Assembly (NCBI GenBank): GCA_001606155.1
Contig: LODT01000028.1
Span: forward strand, 62,001 to 126,000
Source: Tieghemostelium lacteum
Lineage: Eukaryota; Evosea; Eumycetozoa; Dictyosteliales; Raperosteliaceae
Direction of reading: 5' to 3'
DNA: 64,000 nucleotides
Position 1 is the first letter of the stretch. Each line of letters opens with the position of its first letter. The translations under genes were made by a program, and so were the position numbers. This document shows, piece by piece, positions 47,143-57,653 of the stretch. Below the pieces are notes generated by a model. The model was not told where the DNA came from. It searched no databases and saw only the letters and a program-made list of their open reading frames with translations.

Positions 47143-47603
47143 AATATATCTTTTTTGATCTTTTTTATATTTATATTCAAAAAAAACAAAACAAAATATA
47201 AAATTTAATTTCCATCTGTATTAATTAATAAAAGCAAACTATTTAAATTGTATTGATAATCTAGACAATCAACTATATATTTTAATTTATTTATATCCTT
47301 TTTAAAATAAGAAATCAAATTTTTAAAAATTTGAAAGAACCAACACACCAAAATGAACTAATTGGAAATTTGTTCAAATTCATTAAACTATCAAACAGAC
47401 TATATAATAATAATATAGATATGGTGTTTTCAAAATTCAACCAACCTGAGCAAGATAGTTTAATACTCTTTTGATAATTCCAATAATCTAGTGACTGATT
47501 AGTTTAACCAATACACGGTATTCTCACTAATACTGTAGTAGTAGTAGCAATCTAAAGAAAAGAATCCAATAGAGACTTACAGAAAGTCTAGGTTAATTAA
47601 TGA
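47143..47603. terminator. 3' flanks of two convergent genes
   Basis: 461 bp between the convergent LIM gene and the acidic-repeat gene. AT-rich flank, then a more mixed segment (47345-47600) with no open frame worth calling. Nothing else was seen. Confidence 0.4.
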
Positions 47604-49433
47604 TTAATCTACCGTCATTTCATCAGAAGGTGATCCAAAATTTGAGGATAACCATTCTAAAGCCTCTTGAAATTCAGATTCAAAATCTGGAAGATTCAAA
47701 TCAATTAGATACTGAATACTGTTTGGATGGTGTTCAGCTTCAACTACAAGATCCAAAATGGACTGATGGGATTCTCTCAGTAAATGGAAGTATCCCAATG
47801 CAGTTGAATCACCATTAAATTCACCATCATTAAAGTATTGGATATACTCTTCTACAGCATTTTGATAAGTTTCTTGATGGATTTCAACTTTAGAAACCAA
47901 ATAGATCATACGTGATCTCAATACAACTTCATTCATTCTTTTTCTGATCATACCACCAATTTCACTATTGAATTCATGAATTCCAGCAACTAGATCTTCA
48001 ATGAATCTATCCAATTCTTGAAACCATTGGTGATCTTCTTCACTTCTAGTCTGGCTTCTTAAGCTATTTGGAAGGCTATCTGCAACAAGTTTAATAAACT
48101 TCCAATACTTGGCTTTCATACACAGTTCACTGTACTCCTGAATAACAGCATGTAACCCAGTTTCCTTCATTTTTGAAACCAAGACCTGTTTCTTCAGGAT
48201 ACTGTCTTGAGAAGCTTGGTACATTTCAACTAGTGGACCTAGATCACTGTAACATCTTAAGAGACCAGATCTAACATGTCTCTTTTGTTCTACCAGTTCT
48301 ATTGGTACTACTAAACTCTCTAGAGTTTCAATTTCAAAAACAGAGTTATCATTCTGATCTAAAAAGAATGATAGATCTCTATAGTAGTTATTAACTAATC
48401 TACTATTCTCTGTATTATAATAAAAATATACCAGGCATAAATCATAATAGTACTTTTGAACCTGATCAATACCACACTGATATAAGGGACCACTGAGTAC
48501 AGTATTTAAATTACCATCTCTAATAGCTCTGATGGCACAATCATTGAATTTCTCTACCAAAGTCTCCCATTTACCACATTCCATCTTCAAATAGTCATAC
48601 CACTCTTGAACCAGTACATTATTCTGAATGTAACTCTTCAAGGATACAACAAATGACTCTATGGAGTCAACCAACCCATTTGCCTCTTCCAATCTCTGGT
48701 TGATATTCTCTTCTTGTCTACTAGAAGATGGATAAACTTGAATTTCTAAACCAGATCTATTCAAACCACCAACTAATTCAACTAATGTAGCTGGTCCCTC
48801 TTCAACTGTGATTGTGATTGTAGTTGCTGGTGATGATGGTGGAAGTGGTGTAGTTGAACTGGAATCTTCTTCTTCTCCAGAGCAGTCAGTTGATAATGAT
48901 TGGAAACTAATACATAAACCATCGATTTCATCATCTCCGTCTTTGATTAATAGTGATTTCAAACTGGTAGATATTTCATTCAATTCATCATCATAGTCTC
49001 TGATTGATAAAGATACCAAACTGGCAGATAAATCATAATCAATTTCATCATCAAAATCTCTGATAGACAGTTGATTGAAATATTTGAGCAATGATAAGTA
49101 TTCGTAATCATTGACATTGTATAATTTACTGGTATTTTCTTTACCATTGACTTTGGTACCATCTACTACATATTTCTTTTTAGTGACTGGTGCTTTGGTC
49201 TTTTTAGCAATCTTAGATCTTGGTTTCTAGAATATATATAAAATTAAAAAAAGAATAAAAGATAATATAGAGATATAAATATTTATAAAGAGATAAAAGA
49301 ATAGAAAATATTAGAAAAGGAAATATAAGTGATTAATATATACATTAATTACTTATATTATTTATCTATACTTACTTTATCAGAAGATTTTTTTTTGATT
49401 TTTAGATATAGGGTTTATTTGTTTCAAAAACAT
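47604..49433 (-). CDS. acidic-repeat protein, unknown; likely 1-nt homopolymer indel in first exon
   Basis: The main exon is 49226-47604 (541 codons open from the TCTAG acceptor). It starts KPRSKIAKKTKAP, then has three acidic repeats of about 22 residues (QLSIRDFDDEID, SLSIRDYDDELN, SLLIKDGDDEID), a Ser/Pro patch and a long helical C-terminal half (about 170-535) with no domain I recognise. A candidate first exon, 49433-49376, has an ATG and a GTAAGT donor and would read into KSSDK, but its length is 58 nt and leaves the frame off by one. It contains a run of nine A on the coding strand at about 49388-49396. Eight would fit. An assembly error or a different start is possible. The C-terminal helices might form a scaffold (inference). 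Confidence 0.65.
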
Positions 49434-49774
49434 GTATAGTGTTTATCTGTATCTAGAACGAATAGTGAATAATAAAAAAAAAGAAATAAAAAAATAATGT
49501 GAATTAGGTTCGCGGTTTACTTATTTAATCCTAGGTTATCCCTCAAAGTAGATTACTTTTAAATATTATTTATTTTAATTACTTTTTTTTAAAATAAATG
49601 GAGTATATATACGGTTGTAATCATATATATTATAGTTTTATATAAAATAAATATACAATATATTTAGGTTATTTAGGAAGATAATATAAAAAGTTTGATT
49701 AAAATATATTTAAAAATTTTTTATATTTTTTTTTTACCACCAAAAACCATTTTTATTTATAACTAGTTTTAGAA
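49434..49774. promoter_or_regulatory. divergent promoter region
   Basis: About 340 bp between the acidic-repeat gene and the thioredoxin-fold gene. A small GC-richer patch near 49507-49520 (GGTTCGCGG) is not part of a tRNA. A T-tract at 49727-49735 precedes the plus-strand gene. Nothing more. Confidence 0.35.
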
Positions 49775-50761
49775 ATGATTAATGAAAATAAAATAGATAG
49801 AGATAAAGATCTTACAAAACCGGTTATAGTAAAAAAGAAGAGAGGAGTAACAACTACAGTTATACATTATACAGCATTGATATTACTATTATTTTTACTA
49901 TTGACTTATAATATAAAAGATGTTGATGCTCAACAATCAGATATCTCTGTAAATAATATACCAGAACAACAAACAAATGAAAATGATAACCAATACTATG
50001 AAGCACAGTCAACTAAATTAGTTCAAGATCTTATAGCTAATATATCAACTAGTCCAAAGAGTGATGCAACTCTAAAGAAACTAGCAAAATCACATCCTAT
50101 ATACACCATTTTACCAAACTACTATCAAATACATCCAAATATTGTCGAATATCTTGATTCTAAATTTAAACATTTATATTTTGTCTATGTTGTATGTAGT
50201 TTTTAAACAACACCAAAACATTACTAAAGTAAACTAACTAGACCACGAATCAAACAAATAACACAGTTATATCACCCAGATTGTGCATGGTCACAACATC
50301 TCTTACCTATACTTTTAGATGTTTCAAAACAATATCCAAATATAACCTTTTTCCAAATACCTAGTCTTAAACTAAAACTAAGAAAACAGATTTATGCTAA
50401 AACTACACCATCATTGGCATTCTCTGCTAGTAACTTTGTTCATAAATATACAGGTCCAAAGAACTTTGATGAGATTTCAAAGTGGATACAAGAAAAGACA
50501 ACTCACAACTACACAACTACTACATCATCAGAAGAAATTGATAGTAACAACAACAACAACAACAATAACTCATCGACTAATGTAAATAATGAAAATTCAA
50601 ATTTAGAAAATACTACACTATCTCAACAACACCAAGACTATAAATACACTTCAGAGAAAAGTTATTTGTTACTATTCAGTTGTTGTTATGTCATATTTTT
50701 AATTGGTTTGGCAATCTATAGATTATTCATTCAATCTATACGTAGAATGAAACAAGATTGA
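49775..50761 (+). CDS. TXNDC15-like thioredoxin-fold membrane protein (CxxS)
   Basis: There are two exons, 49775-50191 and 50267-50761 (303 aa). The intron runs GTATGT to ACACAG, phase 0, with an ACTAAC branch-like motif; the earlier CTAG acceptor would break the frame. The N-terminus is basic and cytosolic, then a signal-anchor at 30-46. A thioredoxin fold spans about 120-230: FVYV joins LYHPDCAWSQHLLPILLDV, then PNITFFQI, TTPSLAFSAS and YTGPKNFDEISKWI. The active site is C145-A-W-S148, so only the first Cys is kept. An Asn/Thr-rich linker and a C-terminal TM (272-294) follow. Animal TXNDC15 has the same CxxS fold plus C-terminal TM and works at cilia. Dictyostelids lack cilia, so a secretory-pathway thiol or chaperone role is more likely (inference). 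Confidence 0.78.
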
Positions 50762-50855
50762 AAAAAAAGTTTCAAACAAACAAAAAGAAGATTATTAAAA
50801 TAGTATTCAAATTTAATATATATATATTCTCCCTCCAAAAAACAAATTTAATTAT

Positions 50856-53800
50856 TTATTTTCTTAATTTTATAACTTTTTGAAGGTGAACTTTTACCGT
50901 TATATTATGTTTATATAATAAGAATAGACCTATGATAAGCAAGAAGACACCAAATACTACAGAACCTACAATGATACCAATCTTTTGAATTCTAGTTAGA
51001 CCAGAGTTTTCTATACTTGTACATATAGAGTTTTCATTGTCACTTGCATTGTTGGTGTCTACAAGTAACGAGAAATCAGGGTCAACAACTACATTGGAAT
51101 CAAAATGTGGAATGAGAATACCAATGTACTCTTTAGACAATGAAGATGTTGATTGATTACTATGAATTATTTGATTGGAAACCTGTTGTATTCTGTTGTC
51201 TATTACAGCTCTCTTTACAAATCTACCATAGAGACTGTTATTGTTGATTTGTAATTTCATATAATCTGAAGATACACTATCATCATTAGTAAATTCTTGG
51301 TTTGAACAGGTATGAGATTGAGTTGATTCAAGTGATGCTAACATTACTAATCTTAGACTATTCAGTGGTGATTTAAATGCATAGGATGTAACTGAGATTT
51401 TATATTTTAGAGTAGATGGTAACATTTCAAGTTGTTCACCTGCAAAGAATACCGTATCTCTTGCAGAATAGTGTTGAACTGTAACCACAACTTTAGTAGA
51501 TTTACCATTATACTCAATAGTTGATTTATATTGATATTCTTGAATATTACTATTAGATTGTGAAGATGTAGTATTGGTGTATACCCATTCATTGAATTCA
51601 TGAGATACCAATACTGATCCATTAAATGATATTTCGTCAATTGAAACTATACTGATTAGTGACTTTAATGTGACAGGTTCATTATCAATAGTTGTATTGT
51701 AATTGTTACCTGAATTTGGACTGCTAGGATCAATATCTACAGTATTGTTTAATAGTTGTGAGAGGCAATCTACTCCAACCCATGGACTATTACATTGACA
51801 ACCTGATGATGTACATTTACCATTAGAAGGACCTCCGCATTCTGGTGTACCTAAACACTTTATAACAGGTGGTTTGGTATCTTGAATTTGGTCGATAATA
51901 GTAGTGTATAGATTGGATGATATAGTGCTATTGATTTTAACTTGTACTGTTAAATTGTGTTTACCTGGCAAAATAGAATTTACTAATATAACATCACTAG
52001 TTATAAAATTAACCAATACCTCTGTATATATATCAGAGGTATTTCCATTATAGTATATATTGACTGCAACTGTATCTCCTATAAATGTGTTTCCAAGGTA
52101 TTTTCCAAAGATTTCTATTGGTCCACCCAGAGAACTAACTCGAGAGGTACTTTGAATTAATGGAGGTCCTTTATTAAACTCAATAGGTATATGATCTTGT
52201 AGATTTAGATCCATAAGATCATATGCTGAGTATCCTCCAAAGTTTAATAAAGTATCTGAGAAACCGTAGATAGAGATTGCAAGTCTTCCACCAGAACTAC
52301 CAAATCCATAAGGTAATGTAACTGGACACATCCAAGTGACCTGAGAATTTACTGTAAATGGTAGATAAGAACAATCTACAATAAATGCATTAAAATATAT
52401 ATCCTCTAGATATACCTTTGGACTGTGTCTTAGTGATATTTGTGAACCTTCGTTATCGGTAATAGTTAGGGAAACATTAAAACTTCGATCTTGACTACCA
52501 ACATCCACAGCACCAGATGACGCATAAATTCCAGTGACTTCAAATGCTGTCAATACCGGTGGATTATTATCCATATTTAATGGACATACTAATGTAATTG
52601 CAGTCTGATTCACAGTAGCCTTAATAAAAGTATTCAAAAATGTCAAGGTTTCATGACCACCTCTATCAAATAATTGTACATAGCTAAATGTAAATAATTG
52701 TGATTGGCAATCCACAGGATTCTGAATTTGTATACTAATATTAAAATCTTGAGATTGTGATCCAGTACCTTGTAATGTAAAGTTATATTCCAAACCATCG
52801 TACTGACTAATTACTGAAACCAAACCTCTATCAAACCCGTTTCCACCTTGATCCTCAACAGTCAATACCCAACCAAATGTCATATCTACCATTTGACCTG
52901 GAGAAACTATTACTGAAGGCCATGCAACAACCTTTGTAATAAAAGGTGGTTCATAATCAGCCCAATCAGAGGATACTCTAAGTCTTGAATCAGGTCCCAA
53001 TATAGCACTAACAACAGATGACACAAATTCAAATTCACTACTAGTTATTAAATATGGTTGGTCGCCTGTAAACAATCTAGGTTGCATTTTAAAATTAATA
53101 GCAATCATTTGAACACTGTCATCCCATTGACCTGTAAACAAAGGTCCATCACTTAGATATTCAGTCAATAGTCTCATTTGTACTATTGAACTCTTACTTG
53201 CTGCTGTATAATTTATATACATTACATTATCACAACCAATAGTTGATAAATCAATATCATTAATCTTAAAATATACTTTTGTTAGAGATATATCATGATT
53301 CATTTCTATATTATAAATATAAATAGTTAGTGAAATTTTGTTTTTTAAGGATTAAATCTAAAAACCTACGAGATTTTACAAATGGATATTGTGGAATGGA
53401 ATCAGGACCAATGTAATTATTATATGATTTACTATTGAGTGCAAAGTCAGTGACAGTATATATGATATTTGCACCAACTTGATTAAAAGCATTGAAAGTT
53501 ACGACCTTTTCAAAGATACCGTTTAATTTGTCACCAAATACCATATTAGATGAATCCATTTGGAAAAAGGTAGATCTTTTGTCATCTGTCGAGCCAACTA
53601 TTGAGTATACACCAGATTCATTATCACTAGCTTTTATTCTAACTAAAACTCTAAATATTGAAATTCTAAAAATTTCAATATATTCTATTTGGGGTGATGT
53701 AGAATCGTCCTTTGGAAATATAAATGTTTGAGAATATGTTGCTATGGTTAAAGAACCTGAGTATCCAGGTAACAATATAACAATTCTCATTGTATTATCT

Positions 53801-55160
53801 ATATAGTTTCCCCTAATTATACCATATGGGAACTGATAATAATATGGAAATTGTACACCTTTAAATGATCTATTTATAACAGCTGATCTAAATAAATTTT
53901 GTGAAGTTAAATTTGCCCATGCTATACTTGTTAGAAATAGGGTATCAGGAATTGTTGCTGATACTACAAGTGGAGTGGCTGGTAAAGCTAATATTTCAAA
54001 TGTTTTAATATATTTATAGATCTTATATTCATTAATTTACACTTACTTTTAGTTTCAAATTGAGCCAATTCCGTAGAATTAATTTGATAATTTAGATAAT
54101 AGACAGAATATATACTTTCTGTATAAATACCGCCTGATCTTGGAATTATTGCAACTTTCTTTTTTATACTAGGATTACCTTGGAATATAAATGGTAGTAT
54201 GGTTGCACTTCCTTTAACTGCAAATACTTGTCCAACATGATTTTTAGTAGTATATTCAAAATATATTGAATTGTATGATGTATTGGTAATAGCTGGATAT
54301 AGTTTATAATCTATACTAGCAATTCCTTCACCTATAATAATCACAATATATTAGTTAATATTTTGATATTTATAATGAAATTGTAAATTATTTACCTTTT
54401 TGAACTATAGAGGTAAATGTGATATTTGTGTATCTATTATATATATCTTTTAGTTGGTATGTGAGGGTTGGGGATAACTGTGTATATTGTCTTGGATCAG
54501 TTTTTTGGGTACACACCATAATGTAGAGACTTGGACTAGTTTGATATTGAATAAAACAACTGATACCAGTACTTTCAATAGGTTCCATTGTAAATGAAAG
54601 ATATTTAGTGGTGTTAAATCTAATGGGTATGGTACAAGGTCCAAGTTTATCCAAAAACATACAATCGTAATTTTGTCCAATACTTGCTATTGGTAATGGA
54701 TAAGGTTGCTTCAGACACTGAAATTGATAGTCAAATAGCCATGATGTGGTATAAGGACTTACAGATAATTTTATATCTCCATATCCATAAGCAATAGTAA
54801 AAGAAAATTTACCAATCCAAGTAGTGCTGTTAGTGTAATAAACAATAGTACTAGGTGAAGAAACTGTTGGAACACCAGATTCTTGATTATAAAAAGTTAC
54901 ATTAAATCCACTAAATCCACCTCCACCATTATCATAGAGCTTTAGTTCATATGATAACAGACACCCACTAAGTGTAGTACCATAAGAATTATTTAATGGG
55001 TCACTACTTATAAAACGAATGTCCAAACCTATAACCGCACCTATTTTACATAATTTACAAATAAATATAAATTTCTAATATAATTGGGCATAATAAAATC
55101 AATGAACATACCTATACAGATGGTTACCAATAGGATTAATGGTACAATGTACTTATACAT
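50856..55160 (-). CDS. ComC-like surface protein with TIG, EGF-like and TM segments
   Basis: There are five exons: 55160-55112, 55040-54396, 54331-54047, 53987-53370 and 53305-50856 (1348 aa). All four introns are in phase 1. Exon 1 encodes the signal peptide (MYKYIVPLILLVTICI). Exons 2-4 are separate beta-rich blocks. The last exon holds a TIG domain (GGPIEIFGKYLG), an EGF-like module (about 1015-1045, PECGGPSNGKCTSSGCQC), the family block YGRFVKRAVIDNRI, HFDSNVVVDPDFS, a TM helix (about 1309-1331) and a short basic tail. These are landmarks of the ComC group. A role in cell-cell recognition or developmental signalling is inferred from that family. Exon lengths nearly match those of the gene at 1-2020. 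Confidence 0.9.
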
Positions 55161-55450
55161 TTGATTTCTTGTGATTCGTTAAATCAGATTTTATTTTAAA
55201 ATTTAAAAAAAAAAACTATTAGTTTATATATATTTTGTCTAGATATTTATTTTAGATTTTTTTTTTACAATTCATTTTAATTCTTGATTGGCAATTAAGA
55301 TATCAGAAAATCTGAATAGTAGTTGTCTTAATATTTAAGGAACTTGTTTAATTTTAAAAAAAACAAACCATCCAATAACAAATATTTAAATTGAAATGTG
55401 ATAATTATGTAATTTATAATAAACATGTACTTTTTTTAATTCTATATAAC
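55161..55450. promoter_or_regulatory. divergent promoter, ComC-like / coiled-coil gene
   Basis: 290 bp with A/T tracts at 55200-55213 and 55256-55266 and no recognised element. Core promoters for both sides are expected here. Confidence 0.3.
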
Positions 55451-55893
55451 ATGGATGTTGGTTTTACTACTGATCTAGGTAAATATTTTATAGATTCTTT
55501 AGCAAACTATAATAAAAAGATCTCATAAATTAACTATTTTTGTTATGTGAAGAGAAATTAATTGAGAATATATCAATATCTTGTATTGATCAACAACATA
55601 AGGATGAACTCTTACAATACCTTTATGATAATTGTGGTGGTAATATAGAAAATGTTACAATGAAATTACAAAACCTTGAACAAAATCATCACATGAATGA
55701 AAAGATAGATTTACTAGATCAGAAATTAAATACATTTAATCAATGTGTTGAGAGATACAATAAGAATATTGCAAATATTCAATTTCAAATCAATCTATTG
55801 AAAAAAACCATCTCTGTTATTGATAAATCAAAATTACCAAAACAAATTCTATTTGAACAAAAATTAAATCAAGTAAAAGAATCATTTAATTAA
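55451..55893 (+). CDS. small coiled-coil protein, function unknown
   Basis: There are two exons, 55451-55478 and 55553-55893 (122 aa), with a GTAAAT..GAAG intron in phase 1. The protein starts MDVGFTTDLEKLIEN and is helical throughout, with a heptad-like stretch about 50-105 (HMNEKIDLLDQKLNTFNQC, NIQFQINLLKKTISVI). No signal, TM or zinc motif is present. Size and coiled coil suggest a small adaptor subunit, but I do not recognise the family. The acceptor GTGAAG is weaker than usual, so the first exon is less certain than the second. Confidence 0.6.
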
Positions 55894-56064
55894 ATTGCCT
55901 TTTTTTTTTCATGTTTCAAATAAAAAGTTTCAGTTATAATTTAAATTTTTAAAAATTTCACCGTTATAAAATCAAATATATTTTCTCGGAAATGACTTTA
56001 CATTTTTTTTTTATTTGTAGATCACTTTTAACCATCACCCCACAGATTTTTACATTGTATAGAC

Positions 56065-57494
56065 ATGACATCAATAAATAGTATGATTATTAATTTAAAT
56101 TATATAATGAATGAATATTAATTTATCTAAATAAATTATAAATAATAGATTTTAAAATTAAAAGAGAAGACTTTACATTAGATTTTGATGAAACTGATAA
56201 ATATTTTATTGGTCAATCCAATTTAATGACACCAAAAAAGATATTGATTCAAGGACACAGAAAGAGTTTCGAAAAAGAAAATGTATTATCACCTAAACAG
56301 CAACAATTTAAAATCTCATCACCTACTGGTCATTTAACACATTTATCATTGTCTGATCCACCTTCAACCCCATTGTCACCCAAAACTGATAACTTTTTAA
56401 ATATATCAAATGGAAATGACAATGTATTTACTATTCCTGAACCAAAAACACCAAAAAGTCTTAAACAACAACAACAACAAACACCAAGTAAACTCAAACC
56501 AATCGAAAGATCCAACACCATATTTACCACACCTATTAAATATAATATCTCATCTAATCAATCTATAAACTATTGTTCATTTAATACTACTCAAAATGAA
56601 CCTACTCCTATGGATTTATCCACTTCTGTTACTACTAAAACATCATCTACATTAAAAAAACCTATAACAACCTCAACTATTACTCCAGTCATTCCAAGTA
56701 CATTACCAAAGAAACCACCTCAACCAGTAATAGTATCACCAACACTCAACAATAAAAGAGTTCAACATCTCAAGAAAATGGATGACAAAACTAGTATAAA
56801 AAATGAAGTTCATCCAAGTCGACTTTCAATCTCAAAAAAACCAATTTCAAAACCATCTTCCTCTACTGTATCAACTAATGTAGGGGTTAAAAGACCATCA
56901 ATTACACCAAGCCAAACAACCACCCTTGTAAATAAACCATCAAATACCAAAACCACAACAACATCAACATCAACAACTACAACTAAAACTATAACATCTA
57001 CTACTATCGATAGTAGTAAAAGATTAAAAAGTACTACAAGATTATCAACTATACCATCTCAACCAACCTCAACTTCTGTTACTACTTCAATACCAAAACA
57101 AAAGAGATTGTCAATGATCAATCCTGTTACTTCTTCTGCTAGTTTGTCATCTAATAGTACGACTAGTACTAGTACTTCTATATCAACTAGTACTCGTATT
57201 CCAAAAGTACCAATTACAGCACCAAAGAGATTAAGTACTGTTGTAGTACAAAAAAGAAAATCTATATCTCCAATTACCAGTAGTAATAGTGGTAGTGATG
57301 ATGATTTTGAAAAAAGATTACAAGAAGCAATGGAAGCCGAAGCAAATGGTTTACAATTAAAACAGGGAAGTGCTTTGTTGACCTCTCCTGAAAAAAAAGA
57401 ATTGGAAAACAAAAGAAGTAAATGGTCACCAATTAAAAAGATTAAAACTTGTGACGACATTTATGCATGTACTAAAAAGTTTCAAGATCAATAG
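56065..57494 (+). CDS. Ser/Thr-rich basic protein with KEN box and CDK-type sites
   Basis: There are two exons, 56065-56080 and 56149-57494 (453 aa), with a GTATGA..ATAG intron in phase 1; the tiny first exon (MTSIN) is inferred. The N-terminus is acidic (FTLDFDETDKYF), then LMTPKK, a KEN box at 48-50 (FEKENVLSPK), and many SP/TP sites (LSPK, SSPTGH, TPLSPK, PKTPKS, TSPEKK, WSPIKK). The middle is disordered Ser/Thr/Pro/Lys. The C-terminus is helical and conserved-looking (DFEKRLQEAMEAEANGLQL, RSKWSPIKKIKTCDDI). A KEN box with clustered CDK sites fits a mitotic protein degraded by APC/C-Cdh1; a securin-like or spindle regulator is one reading. The function is inferred only. Confidence 0.72.
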
Positions 57495-57653
57495 TTTATT
57501 TGAAAAATAAATTAAAGAAAAGTACCTATATTTGTTATTATAGTAAAACACTACCCATCACTTCAGATGACTAAATAATCCATATCAAGATCATATGATT
57601 TCACATAATACTCCAATTTTGAATATATTAAAGCTTTTTTTTTTTTAATCATT

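Noticed and set aside
49500-49560. GGTTCGCGG resembling a tRNA T-loop (B box)
   Set aside because: No matching acceptor stem, A box or anticodon arm around it.
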